NCBI RefSeq assembly: GCF_003641205.1
Contig: NZ_CP032762.1
Coordinates: forward strand, 806,001 to 870,000
Origin: Rhodococcus sp. P1Y
Lineage (GTDB): Bacteria > Actinomycetota > Actinomycetes > Mycobacteriales > Mycobacteriaceae
DNA: 64,000 nt
Direction of reading: 5' to 3'
Shown here: in pieces, positions 1-7,963 of the stretch
Layout of the letters: each line of letters opens with the position of its first letter
How positions within the stretch are numbered: position 1 is the stretch's first letter
Notes under the pieces: model-generated
What the model was told of the DNA's origin: nothing
The model's input: only the letters and a program-made list of their open reading frames with translations
Databases searched by the model: none
Translations under genes and position numbers: made by a program

Positions 1-1
1 T

Positions 2-553
2 CCGTATGTGAGTGGCAGCCCCAAATGGGCAGGTGTGATTCCGGCACTCATCGTCGCCTACCAGCGCGCGTACGGTCTCGACACGAGCGAGTTCGTTTCG
101 GACTACGGCTTACAGGTGATGGATCAGGTCGACCAGGAATGTATCGCCCAGTTCGCCGACGACTACCCCACTCTCACCGACGCCGACATGGTGAAGGCGC
201 CGTACACCTCGCTCCTCGATGTTCCGGCCGTCGTCGAAATCATCAACGACAACATCATGGGTATCTCCGGCACACCGAGAGCTCCGTTGTTCTTGGCGGT
301 CGGGCATTCGGATCCCATCGGCGATACCGTCATGATCACCGCCGATGTTCAAGCGCTCGCGCACGAATACTGCGGCCGCGGCGTGAACGTGCAGTATGCG
401 CAGTACGACGGGTTGAACCACGAGCTGGCGTTCCCGCCGTTCGAGGCCCAAGCGTTCCAGTTCCTTGGCGAGCGGTTCGCGGGCGGACCGACGCACAGTA
501 ACTGCGCAACTATTCCGGTGGGCAATTCCTTGGCGCCGACGCCGGTTCCGTAA
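2..553 (+). CDS. Secretory lipase (LIP family), C-terminal part, cut by left edge
   Basis: The reading frame is open to the first base of the window, so this is the C-terminal ~183 residues of a longer protein; the internal GTG at 8 is not a convincing start. The fragment contains GHSDPIGD and, about 40 residues later, GLNHELAF, which fit the catalytic Asp and His of the actinobacterial/fungal secretory lipase family (alpha/beta hydrolase fold, triacylglycerol lipase). The nucleophile Ser would lie upstream. Cysteines near the end fit an exported protein. The gene converges on the SDR at 599-1393, and the 45 bp between the stop codons is filled by a large palindrome. Family assignment is fairly secure; the substrate is not known. 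Confidence 0.75.
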   Translation, partial: PYVSGSPKWAGVIPALIVAYQRAYGLDTSEFVSDYGLQVMDQVDQECIAQFADDYPTLTDADMVKAPYTSLLDVPAVVEIINDNIMGISGTPRAPLFLAVGHSDPIGDTVMITADVQALAHEYCGRGVNVQYAQYDGLNHELAFPPFEAQAFQFLGERFAGGPTHSNCATIPVGNSLAPTPVP

Positions 554-613
554 GTGCGGCTCCGCCGCCCGTGCGTGCGTAGTAACAGCGGAACGTAACT
601 ACGCACGCACGGG
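554..613. repeat. Bipartite 3' element, palindrome family A, copy 1
   Basis: Directly after the lipase stop comes a small hairpin (stem GCGGC / GCCGC, loop TCC, about 556-568), then a perfect 16-bp inverted repeat at 568-583 and 598-613 starting CCCGTGCGTGCG, with the loop core AACAGCGGAACGTA. The right arm contains the stop codon of the convergent SDR. It may act as a bidirectional terminator, but there is no T tract. Related cores occur at 7964-8070 and 43240-43327. Confidence 0.8.
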
Positions 614-1393
614 GCGCGAAGCGCCAATGCCCCCGTCGACGCGCACGGCAGTGCCGTTGGTCGCAGATGCAGCGGGGCTGGCGAGGAATGCCACCATGTT
701 CGCTATTTCGGCGGGCTCGATGAATCTCTGCAGTAGAGACGCCGAGTTCGCGCTCACGATCGCTGCTTTCATGTCGTCGACGGGAATCGACTGCTGTTCG
801 GCGATCATCTCGACGGTCCGTGCGACGCCAGCCGAGTAGGTGGGCCCACCGAGTACCGAATTGACGGTCACGGCAGTGCCTTCGGTGAGCTTGGCGAGAC
901 CGTTCCCGAGCGACAGCAGTGCTGCCTTGGTGGCGCCGTAGTGAATCATGTCCGCCGGAACGTCGACGGCGGATTCACTGTTCACGAACACGATCCGACC
1001 CCAGTTCCTCCGCAGCATCCCCGGCATCAGACGTCGCGCGAGTCGGACGCCGCTCATGACGTTGACGTCGAAGTACCGCTGCCAGTCGGCGTCGGATATG
1101 TCCTGGAAGGCTTTGAGTTCGAAGAGTCCGACATTGCACACGAGTATGTCCACGTCGACGATCTCGCTGCACAGACGCTCGACGTCTGCCGCCACACCGA
1201 AATCTGCTGCGACGCCGTCGACCGATACTGCAGGGGCCTCGCGCTGCAGCGACGCGACGGCGTGATCGAGCTTCGCTGCGTCACGGCCGTTGACGGTCAC
1301 GTCTACACCTTCGACCGCCAGACTCCTGGCGATCTCATAGCCGATTCCCTCGGTGGAACCGCTGACGAACGCCGACCTGCCGCTGAGATTCAT
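599..1393 (-). CDS. SDR-family NAD(P)-dependent oxidoreductase
   Basis: About 264 residues. A Rossmann TGxxxGIG-type motif appears as SGSTEGIG near residue 13, an NVG motif follows the central strand, and the catalytic Tyr/Lys is in YGATK; the C-terminal region GTAVRVDGG is typical of classical SDRs. The ATG at 1393 is chosen because AGGGA lies 6 nt upstream; a longer frame to 1531 would run into the divergent SARP gene. It is divergently arranged with that regulator (64 bp between the starts). Substrate cannot be deduced. The last codons lie inside a palindrome shared with the neighbouring lipase 3' end. Confidence 0.85.
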   Translation of the reverse strand: MNLSGRSAFVSGSTEGIGYEIARSLAVEGVDVTVNGRDAAKLDHAVASLQREAPAVSVDGVAADFGVAADVERLCSEIVDVDILVCNVGLFELKAFQDISDADWQRYFDVNVMSGVRLARRLMPGMLRRNWGRIVFVNSESAVDVPADMIHYGATKAALLSLGNGLAKLTEGTAVTVNSVLGGPTYSAGVARTVEMIAEQQSIPVDDMKAAIVSANSASLLQRFIEPAEIANMVAFLASPAASATNGTAVRVDGGIGASRPVRA

Positions 1394-1457
1394 ATCCATT
1401 CCCTGATGGTCACGTACGTCGATCAGCGGTCGATCAGCGGAAACTAGACTCGGTCGG

Positions 1458-3305
1458 GTGAGCGAACTGCGGATCCGTGTCCTCGGGCCCGTGCAGGCCG
1501 AGCTGGATGGTTCGGAAGTTCGTCTGTCCAAGCCCCGGCACCGCGAGATCCTGTCTCTGCTGGTGATCGGCCGTGGCAGAACGGTGTCGACGACGAGTCT
1601 CGTCGACGATCTCTGGGAGGATGCTCCGGCCGGTGCTGCTGGGATCGTTCAGACCTTCATCGGGGAGCTTCGGAAAATCATCGAACCCGATCGCGCCGCC
1701 CGGGTGCCCGCGTCGATCCTGGTGACGCGAGGGTCCGGGTACGCGCTGAACCTGCCACGAGGTGCGGTGGATCTGTGGCGAGCCGAACAATTGCTTGGGG
1801 CCCACGAGCACGAGTGTGCGTTGGCGGAATGGCGAGGTAGCGCGTTCGAGGAGTTCGACGATCGGATGTGGGCGAGAGGTGAACGCGCTCGAATCGCCGA
1901 ACTACGCGCAGGCGCCGTCGAACATCTCGCAGGCGGCAGGTTGGCGCTCGGCCGTACCGACGAGGTGATCGCACTGATCGACCCACATGTAGACGCGCAC
2001 CCGTGGAGGGAGGATGGCTGGCGGCTGCTCGCGCTTGCTCTGTACCGGTCGGGGCGCCAGGGCGACGCGCTTGCAGTTCTTCGACGCGCCCGAACCACTC
2101 TCGCCCGCGGGCTCGGCTTGGACCCCAGCGAACGCTTGACCGATCTCGAACAGCGCATCCGAGAACACGACCGCGATCTGCTTGCCCAAGGCACTTCGAT
2201 CCTCATGCAGACTGCGTCGATTCAGGCCCGCGCCGGCGCACGTTCTCAACTCGAGAGTGCCACAGCACTTCTCCCGTTGCTCGCTTTGTCCGGATCGGTC
2301 GACGCGGCCACCGAACGCCGGGTTGCGACGATCATTGCAGCCGAGGAATTCGGAGATCCCGAACTGAGTGCACGGGTGATCGTCCGGTACGACGTTCCAG
2401 GAAGTTGGACTCGGTCGGACGACCCGGCGAAGTCTGCAGTCATCGTCGCCGCTGCCGACCGTGTCATAGCCGCACTGCCTTCGACAGCATCGGATCGAGT
2501 GCGGGCGCGGCTGCTCGCCACGATTGCGATGGAGTCGCGAGGCATCGGGAGCCGGATGGCCGAGGCACAGGAGGCCGAAGCAATCGCCCGTCGCCTCGGG
2601 GATCCTGCCCTTCTGGCCCTTGCGCTGAGCGCCCGCTATCTACAGAGTTTCGAGACGACCGGTCGGGCTGGCATCAGAGCGGATATCGGCAGCGAAATCA
2701 CCCGGCTTGCACTGGATTCCGAGCTGTCGACGTTCGAGATTGCGGGACGCCTCATCAGAATGCAGGCTCTGTGCGCGCTCGACGACATCTCGAGTGCCGC
2801 CGTCGAAGCTGACCTTGTCGACGCTCTGGCAGGGCGTTTCGAGCGTCCATTGGCGTCGGTGTTCACCGCGTGGTTTCGGCACACTTTCCTCGGCGGTCCA
2901 CGTCCATCGGACGGTCCGGAGATGCCAGGCTTCCGAACCGGACTGAAGGAACTGGCAGACCTCACGACGGCGGTCCGAAACGGAAACGATCTTCCCGGCG
3001 CGCACTGTGGACCCTACGAGCCGTGGTGTCGACCGATCATACTGGCGCACAACGAAAGACATGAGGAAGCGTCGAGCAGCTTGGATGTCGTCCCCGATCC
3101 ACCGAATGACTTGATGACCGAGGTGTGTTGGTACCTGATCGGGACGGCGGCTCTCGCCGAACAGCATGAAGATTCTGCCCGACGCGCGTACGACGCTCTT
3201 CGGCCCGCGGTACACGAGCGGGCCGCAGGCAGCGGGGCCGTCGACTCAGGTCCGGTCGGACCGCTGGTCGAGGCGCTCGGGAATGCTATCGGACGACGCG
3301 ATTGA
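1458..3305 (+). CDS. SARP/AfsR-type transcriptional regulator with BTAD domain
   Basis: 615 residues. Residues ~1-95 look like an OmpR-type winged-helix DNA-binding domain (RIRVLGP start, RHREILSLL helix, GYALNL wing). Residues ~95-240 look like a bacterial transcriptional activation domain with the usual HPWREDGWRLLALALYRSGRQ segment. The remaining ~370 residues are helical and TPR-like, with no visible P-loop, so this is a medium-length SARP without an NB-ARC domain. SARPs usually activate specialised-metabolite clusters, so the NRPS further right is a possible but unproven target. Start is GTG at 1458, divergent from the SDR. Its 3' end overlaps the convergent thioesterase-like gene by 20 bp. 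Confidence 0.85.
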   Translation: MSELRIRVLGPVQAELDGSEVRLSKPRHREILSLLVIGRGRTVSTTSLVDDLWEDAPAGAAGIVQTFIGELRKIIEPDRAARVPASILVTRGSGYALNLPRGAVDLWRAEQLLGAHEHECALAEWRGSAFEEFDDRMWARGERARIAELRAGAVEHLAGGRLALGRTDEVIALIDPHVDAHPWREDGWRLLALALYRSGRQGDALAVLRRARTTLARGLGLDPSERLTDLEQRIREHDRDLLAQGTSILMQTASIQARAGARSQLESATALLPLLALSGSVDAATERRVATIIAAEEFGDPELSARVIVRYDVPGSWTRSDDPAKSAVIVAAADRVIAALPSTASDRVRARLLATIAMESRGIGSRMAEAQEAEAIARRLGDPALLALALSARYLQSFETTGRAGIRADIGSEITRLALDSELSTFEIAGRLIRMQALCALDDISSAAVEADLVDALAGRFERPLASVFTAWFRHTFLGGPRPSDGPEMPGFRTGLKELADLTTAVRNGNDLPGAHCGPYEPWCRPIILAHNERHEEASSSLDVVPDPPNDLMTEVCWYLIGTAALAEQHEDSARRAYDALRPAVHERAAGSGAVDSGPVGPLVEALGNAIGRRD

Positions 3306-3978
3306 GTAGTTGCCCGACAAGCGCGAGGTCGGCGATGTCGGGAACGGTGTACTTGAGAACATCACCGCTGACGAAGGGGTGCCACGCGGAGCCGTTGTCG
3401 GCGTCCACGGCGGATACGACGAACGCCGTTCCGACGAAGACGCCGGGGAAATGCCCGAGGGCCAACTTCTCGTTGTGACTGGCGAGAGCGAGCATCTCCT
3501 CTGCACGACTGCGATCGATGACATCGCCCATTCGTTCCAGAAGATCGTTCTGGGGGTCGGAAGATCGGCGCATCGGGTCGATACCGACCATGACGAGGTT
3601 GTCGACGACGCTTCCTCGCTGCTGCAGTTCGACGGCGATGGCGTGAGCAAGTAGGCCCCCGAATGCCATCCCGACGAGATGTACCGGTCGACCCGCACTG
3701 ACTGCGAGAATCTCATCGGCGTAGTGGGTGGCGAGGGCCGTGAGTGTCGCGGGGCGTCCGCTGACCGCCTGCACACCGTAGACCGGACGATCCTCGTCGA
3801 AGTGTTCGACCAGCTCTGCGTAGCAACTGGTGAGGCCCTCGATCGGATGAATGCAGAATGCCGGCGCCAGGGTTCCCGTCGCTCGGATCGGCACGATGGT
3901 CGGTGTTGCGTACGCGGTGACCGTGCTGTCTACAAGGTCCGTGAAGGCCATCTTCGAGTAGTCGTTCACAACGGTCAT
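3286..3978 (-). CDS. Thioesterase-like alpha/beta hydrolase lacking the catalytic Ser and His
   Basis: 230 residues, clearly related to the C-terminal TE domain of the NRPS in this window: FCIHPIEGLTSCYAEL here versus FCIHPIVGLSWCYNGL there. The nucleophile elbow reads GMAFGG (residues 103-108) where the NRPS TE has GWSLGG; codon 105 is GCA, so Ala replaces Ser. Where the NRPS TE has LLDS (Asp) this protein has MVGID, and the C-terminal His of SHWQM is replaced by DIADL. All three triad positions are therefore altered although the rest of the fold is intact. I infer a non-hydrolytic role (binding, chaperone or regulatory partner) or early decay. It converges on the SARP gene. Confidence 0.8.
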   Translation of the reverse strand: MTVVNDYSKMAFTDLVDSTVTAYATPTIVPIRATGTLAPAFCIHPIEGLTSCYAELVEHFDEDRPVYGVQAVSGRPATLTALATHYADEILAVSAGRPVHLVGMAFGGLLAHAIAVELQQRGSVVDNLVMVGIDPMRRSSDPQNDLLERMGDVIDRSRAEEMLALASHNEKLALGHFPGVFVGTAFVVSAVDADNGSAWHPFVSGDVLKYTVPDIADLALVGQLLNRVVR

Positions 3979-4300
3979 GCGGAGCCTCCGAAGGTAGAGT
4001 CTTGGTGCTGGGCGTGGTTCGATCCGCCCGTTCGATGTTCGCTCGACGAGTATGTCGCCTGTTCAACCAGATTTGTTACCCGCGTCACAAGTTTGTGATC
4101 ATTCAGTGTTCATACCGTTCCCGGCCACAAATGGCGGCACACGGCCGGATTTGGACCGGCAGACCCCTCACGCAGGGCGGGGTTCGGAATCAGGCCCGAT
4201 ATCCGGGTCACTTTCCGCGTACAGCCTGGTTCTCACCGTTACGCAGGCCGGTGCCCGTTTTGTCGGCATCGCACAAGGCACTGCGTCGCCGCGAGGCTCC
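3979..4300. other. Intergenic region upstream of the thioesterase-like gene
   Basis: About 320 bp without a credible gene between the thioesterase-like start and the azlD 3' palindrome. The part nearest the thioesterase start is relatively AT-rich and probably holds its promoter. It contains a 14-bp inverted repeat (4085-4098, arms TCACAA and TTGTGA). The short frames here have no recognisable domain and overlap palindromic DNA. Confidence 0.5.
4085..4098. promoter_or_regulatory. Inverted repeat TCACAA-GT-TTGTGA, candidate operator
   Basis: Perfect 6-bp arms with a 2-bp spacer, about 107 bp upstream of the thioesterase-like start, next to GTTACCCGC. It could bind a dimeric regulator; the regulator is unknown and the half-site order is the reverse of the CRP/GlxR consensus. 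Confidence 0.3.
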
Positions 4301-4357
4301 CGAGTTTGTACTTGTGCAGATGACACGCCGGTGCGGATCTGCACAAGTACGAACTCG
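4301..4357. terminator. Large palindrome after azlD (likely terminator)
   Basis: Twenty-base arms with one mismatch, beginning CGAGTTTGTACTTGTGCAG and returning as CTGCACAAGTACGAACTCG, with a GC-rich loop of about 15 nt. It starts 6 nt beyond the azlD stop on the minus strand. No T tract, as is common for actinobacterial terminators. The arm sequence is unrelated to the other palindromes here. Confidence 0.6.
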
Positions 4358-4362
4358 ACGGA

Positions 4363-4689
4363 TCAGAAGACCCAGTTCATCAGCCCGACGCACACCACGG
4401 TGCCGCTGAGGATGCTGAGGGCGATGTTGCGACGCCAGAGGTGTATGCCGACCGTCGTGACGACGCCGGCGACCTGTGGGACGCCGTGTGACGAGGTGCC
4501 CAGGTCGATGGAGGACAGCGCGTAGACCGCGAGGATGGCGACGGCGCCGAGTGGCATCCACTTCCCCAGTGCGTCGAGCAGTGCGGATTCACGCAACCTC
4601 GAGCGCACCACGAACGGAACTGCTCGCAGTGAGAACGTAATTCCTACGGCGACGGCCAGGGACGCCGCGACGTACCAGTAATCAACCAC
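4363..4689 (-). CDS. azlD: AzlD-family branched-chain amino acid exporter, small subunit
   Basis: 108 residues with about four hydrophobic segments, matching the AzlD family in size; the central LRAVPFVVRSRL segment is typical. Start is taken as the GTG at 4689, giving an 8-nt overlap with the end of azlC, so the two are translationally coupled. AzlC/AzlD form an inner-membrane exporter for branched-chain amino acids and analogues (established for BrnFE/AzlCD). The operon is divergent from an Lrp/AsnC regulator, the usual arrangement for brnFE-lrp. The downstream end is marked by a long palindrome. Confidence 0.88.
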   Translation of the reverse strand: MVDYWYVAASLAVAVGITFSLRAVPFVVRSRLRESALLDALGKWMPLGAVAILAVYALSSIDLGTSSHGVPQVAGVVTTVGIHLWRRNIALSILSGTVVCVGLMNWVF

Positions 4690-5356
4690 GTCGGTGCCTG
4701 ACCAACAGCGCGGCGGTGAAGACGGACATCGACACGACAAGCATTGACCCCGGAGCCACGACGTAGCCGATCAGTCCGGCACCGAGGGCCAGCCACAGGG
4801 TCGTTTTGTCAGGGTTCTCGCGGTACACGTCGAGGAACAGCACGAGGAACAGAGCGGTCAGGACGAAGTCGAGTCCCTCGAGTCCAGCGAGCACAGAGCT
4901 GCCCATCGCGGCGCCGACGAGGGATCCGACCATCCACGACGAGTGAAGGCCGAACTGGGTCCACAGGATGTGCCCGCTCTTCATGCGCGTGGAGGCCAGG
5001 GCGAAGGCTTCGTCGCACAACGCAAAGATGCTGTACAGCTTGGCAAAACGACCGTCGACGCGGTGCAACGGAAACGACAATCCGTAGAACAGGTGTCGGG
5101 AGTTCACCAGAAACGTGGTGATCGCAATCGCGGCCAGCGGCGCGGACGCGGCCAGAAGTCCGACCAGGATGAACTCGACGGATCCGGCGAACATGACGCC
5201 GGACATGATGGGCGCGAGCCACCAGGGCAGATCGTGGGCGGTGACGATGACGCCGAAACCGATTCCCAGAACGAACAATCCGAGCCAGACGACGCCCGCG
5301 GATCGGGTGGCGTCGTGGAACGAGGATCGAACCCGTGTTGGGGCTAACGTGGTCAT
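4682..5356 (-). CDS. azlC: AzlC-family branched-chain amino acid exporter, large subunit
   Basis: 224 residues with several predicted membrane helices and typical AzlC stretches (NSRHLFYGLSF, CDEAFAL). Start ATG at 5356 is preferred to the upstream in-frame ATG at 5422, because the family begins just before the first helix and the longer version would consume the promoter region shared with lrp. Expected function with AzlD is efflux of branched-chain amino acids, possibly methionine. A 36-bp imperfect inverted repeat between azlC and the divergent Lrp gene is a plausible control site. Confidence 0.9.
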   Translation of the reverse strand: MTTLAPTRVRSSFHDATRSAGVVWLGLFVLGIGFGVIVTAHDLPWWLAPIMSGVMFAGSVEFILVGLLAASAPLAAIAITTFLVNSRHLFYGLSFPLHRVDGRFAKLYSIFALCDEAFALASTRMKSGHILWTQFGLHSSWMVGSLVGAAMGSSVLAGLEGLDFVLTALFLVLFLDVYRENPDKTTLWLALGAGLIGYVVAPGSMLVVSMSVFTAALLVRHRRG

Positions 5357-5390
5357 GCGGCAATGATAGGAAAAGCGTCGAGCGATTTTG

Positions 5391-5426
5391 TTGCTGCATC
5401 TTGTGTTGAGCCCGAGATGCACGCAA
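5391..5426. promoter_or_regulatory. Imperfect inverted repeat in the lrp/azlCD divergent region
   Basis: Arms TTGCTGCATC (5391-5400) and GATGCACGCAA (5416-5426) sit between the divergent starts of azlC and the Lrp gene. The arms match apart from one inserted base. Lrp-type regulators bind degenerate palindromes in exactly such positions, so an Lrp operator is the natural reading. Confidence 0.45.
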
Positions 5427-5436
5427 TATATGGAGT

Positions 5437-5877
5437 GTGGATGCTATCGATGAGCACATTTTGTTGCTATTGCAGGAGAACGGCCGACTGACCAACCAGG
5501 AATTGGCGGCGCACGTCGGGCTCACACCTGCGCCGTGCCTGCGGCGTGTGCGCAAGTTGGAGCAAGACGGCGTCATCACGGGCTACTCCGCGAACATCGA
5601 CAGGACCCGGATGGGTCGCGGGTTCGAGGTCATCATCCACGCCGACCTCGTCGCGAAGGACTTCCGAACGGTTGCGGCGTTCGAGGAGAGAATCGCCGGG
5701 ATGAGTGAGGTGGCCGAAGTGAGGCGCATGTTCGGCATCCCCGATTACTTCATACGTGTCCGGGTTGCCGATCTCGCCGCATTCGAGAAGTGGTTGACGA
5801 CGCAGCTCATGGGAGACCCGGCAATCGCGCGGGTGGATTCTCGCATCACCATGAAGATCCTCAAGTCCGATGCTTGA
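5437..5877 (+). CDS. Lrp/AsnC-family transcriptional regulator
   Basis: 146 residues: an N-terminal helix-turn-helix (IDEHILLLLQENGRLTNQEL, then AAHVGLTPAPCLRRVRKL) and a C-terminal RAM/AsnC ligand-binding domain (VRRMFGIPDYFIRVRV). Start GTG at 5437. Divergent from azlCD with 80 bp between starts, the classic arrangement of Lrp-type activators of the BrnFE/AzlCD exporter, which respond to leucine, isoleucine or methionine. The effector is inferred from family and context, not visible in the sequence. Confidence 0.9.
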   Translation: MDAIDEHILLLLQENGRLTNQELAAHVGLTPAPCLRRVRKLEQDGVITGYSANIDRTRMGRGFEVIIHADLVAKDFRTVAAFEERIAGMSEVAEVRRMFGIPDYFIRVRVADLAAFEKWLTTQLMGDPAIARVDSRITMKILKSDA

Positions 5878-5905
5878 GGGTGTCGGCTGACCTACCATCG
5901 GGAGG

Positions 5906-6547
5906 GTGAAAAGGCTTCTGGCACTGTGTCTCGTCGGATTGGTCACGCTGTTGACAGGCATGCAGTCCGCGAGCGCTCAGCCCAGGCCTCTGCGAGTGGC
6001 AATTGTGGGCGATTCCTTCGCCGTCGGCGTGGGTGCGAACAGCAGCGGCGACAGTTTCGCGAACGTTCTGGCTGCACGTGGATGCTGGAATCTAGATCTG
6101 GTCGCACGGTCCGGTAGCGGATACGCCGCGAGTGCAGATCCGTACGTCAGCTTCTCGCGGGTGGCAGCGGTGGCGTCGGCGATCCCGGACGTGATCATCA
6201 TCCAAGGAAGTGGAAACGATCGGGGCGACGCCCGGCTGTTCGTGGCTGCTGCCGGCCTCTACGCGACATTCCGAGTGGTGGCCCCTCAAGCGAGGATTGT
6301 CGTCGTCGGGCCGACGGGTGCACCGAACGCCAAGCACGAGAACATCGACAACATCCGTCGCACCCTTCGGGACGCCGCAGGTGTAGCGGGAGTGACGTTC
6401 ATCGACCCGAAGGCCGAGGGCTGGTTGAACGCCGCCACCGACTACGCGCCCGACGGGATTCATCCGAACACTCGCGGTCACGCGCGCATGGCAACCCGAG
6501 TGTTCGACGCCTTGTCCGCCCAGGGGATCCCGCGCAGCTGCAGGTGA
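5906..6547 (+). CDS. Secreted SGNH/GDSL-type esterase
   Basis: 213 residues beginning with a Sec signal peptide (MKRLLALCLVGLVTLLTG, cleavage near SASA-Q). The SGNH blocks are all present: GDSFAVG (nucleophile Ser), a Gly near SGSGY, GSGNDRG (oxyanion Asn) and DGIHPN with the catalytic Asp/His. The size fits small secreted SGNH hydrolases acting on acyl or acetyl esters of the envelope or of environmental polymers; the substrate is unknown. A GGAGG sits immediately before the GTG start, closer than usual, so the true start could be slightly different. It is convergent with glsA. Confidence 0.85.
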   Translation: MKRLLALCLVGLVTLLTGMQSASAQPRPLRVAIVGDSFAVGVGANSSGDSFANVLAARGCWNLDLVARSGSGYAASADPYVSFSRVAAVASAIPDVIIIQGSGNDRGDARLFVAAAGLYATFRVVAPQARIVVVGPTGAPNAKHENIDNIRRTLRDAAGVAGVTFIDPKAEGWLNAATDYAPDGIHPNTRGHARMATRVFDALSAQGIPRSCR

Positions 6548-6584
6548 GCGGGTGCAGTTGTTCGGTCGACGGGAGGTCCCGCGG

Positions 6585-6673
6585 CCGCCGCTTGAATGTC
6601 GCGTACATGCCCAGTCCCGCCGCTTGAATGTCGCATCCAAGCTATCTGTTCGTATGGATGGACCATTCAAGCG
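6585..6673. repeat. Three copies of a CGCTTGAATG repeat between convergent genes
   Basis: CCGCCGCTTGAATGTCGC occurs at 6585-6602 and again at 6617-6634 in direct orientation; the reverse complement CATTCAAGCG is at 6664-6673. The second and third copies can form a large hairpin. They lie between the convergent ends of the GDSL esterase and glsA, so a terminator role is possible. Confidence 0.6.
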
Positions 6674-6706
6674 ATGCCGGGCGGGCCTATGCGAGCGATG
6701 CGAACG

Positions 6707-7936
6707 CTAGCGGATTTCCGGGAACCTGCCGTCACCGAGATCGGGATCGGGCAGGACCCCGTCGGGATCGATCAGCGCGACGGTCCGATCGTCCAGCGCG
6801 AGGCGTCGCATTCCCTCGAGCACCATCCGGCGACCGACGTCGCTGAGTCGATCCACTCTGGAGACATCGACGACGACGGTGCCGGCCCCTGAGTCGTCGT
6901 TCTCCAGCGCGTCGAGGATGTTCTCGGCGCCGGTGAACTGGATGACGCCTTGCAACTCGACTCTGAGTTCACCGTCCACGACGCGTATATCGCGCAGGAC
7001 CGAGGAACCGTAGGGCTCGGCTTCCATCAGGTGCAGGCCCATGTCGTCGGACAGTCGCTCGAAGACCTTGACTCCGCGGACGCTGTTGCCGTGACTGTCG
7101 AGCCTGGGTGAGAAGACCCCGACACCGGCTTGCCCCGGGAGTGCGCCGAGAAGTCCGCCCGCGACACCGCTTTTGGCGGGAATTCCGACTCTGGTGAGCC
7201 AGTGCCCGGCCGCGTCGTACATTCCCGCACCGGCCATCACCGACAAGGTCTGTCGTGCAACGGCTCTGGAGACCACCTGATCGCCGGTGGCAGGGTGGAC
7301 CCCAGCATTGGCGAGGGTGGCACCCATGACGGCCAGATCCCGGACGGTCACGTTGATCGAACATTGTGACGTGTAGCCCTCGACGATCGAATGGGCCTCG
7401 TCGTCGATGATGCCGTAGTTACGCAGCATGTGTGCGATCGCGAGATTGCGGTCGGCAGTGTCCATTTCGGATCGACACACCGACTCGTCGATCGAAAGTC
7501 GGCGCCCGGCGAGCGTCGAGAAGAAGTCCACGGCCTTCGTTACGCGTTCGTCGACGCTCCCGCCCAGCAACGAATGAGTGGCGATGGCACCTGCGTTGAT
7601 CATCGGGTTCTTCGGGCGCCGGGACTCGCCTTCGAGGGAGAGTTCGTTGAAGGCCTCGCCCGACGGCTCGACCCCGACCGTGTTCGCGACTGCGTCGAAG
7701 CCCCGATCGGTCAGCGCGGCTGCGTAGGCGAACGGCTTGGAGATCGACTGGATCGAGAACTCGGTTTCGTCGTCACCGACGGCGTGGGTGCGACCGTCGA
7801 CGGTGGTAACGGCGATCCCGAACACGTCAGGGTTCGCGTTCTTCAGATCCGGAATGTAGTCGGCTACGGCACCGTCGGAGTTGTCCGCCAGGCTGTCCAG
7901 TACTTCGCGCAGGTAATCGGGTACAGGTGACTTCAC
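6707..7936 (-). CDS. glsA: Glutaminase with C-terminal STAS domain
   Basis: 409 residues. The serine-dependent beta-lactamase-like glutaminase domain covers ~1-305, with FSIQSISKPF carrying the SxxK nucleophile and ENPMINAG-like KNPMINAGAIA downstream. Residues ~310-405 form a STAS domain (VVVDVSRVDRLSDVGRRML-like helix), a fusion known in actinobacterial glutaminases. The reaction is L-glutamine to L-glutamate plus ammonia in the cytoplasm. Start GTG at 7936. Immediately upstream is a composite palindromic element that separates it from the preceding minus-strand gene. Confidence 0.93.
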   Translation of the reverse strand: MKSPVPDYLREVLDSLADNSDGAVADYIPDLKNANPDVFGIAVTTVDGRTHAVGDDETEFSIQSISKPFAYAAALTDRGFDAVANTVGVEPSGEAFNELSLEGESRRPKNPMINAGAIATHSLLGGSVDERVTKAVDFFSTLAGRRLSIDESVCRSEMDTADRNLAIAHMLRNYGIIDDEAHSIVEGYTSQCSINVTVRDLAVMGATLANAGVHPATGDQVVSRAVARQTLSVMAGAGMYDAAGHWLTRVGIPAKSGVAGGLLGALPGQAGVGVFSPRLDSHGNSVRGVKVFERLSDDMGLHLMEAEPYGSSVLRDIRVVDGELRVELQGVIQFTGAENILDALENDDSGAGTVVVDVSRVDRLSDVGRRMVLEGMRRLALDDRTVALIDPDGVLPDPDLGDGRFPEIR

Positions 7937-7963
7937 GGCAGAAATCTAGCACCGGCCCTCCCC

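Noticed and set aside
4052..4525. Open frame of 157 codons across the thioesterase upstream region
   Set aside because: It runs through the large azlD palindrome and into azlD antisense, has no domain and low-complexity composition.
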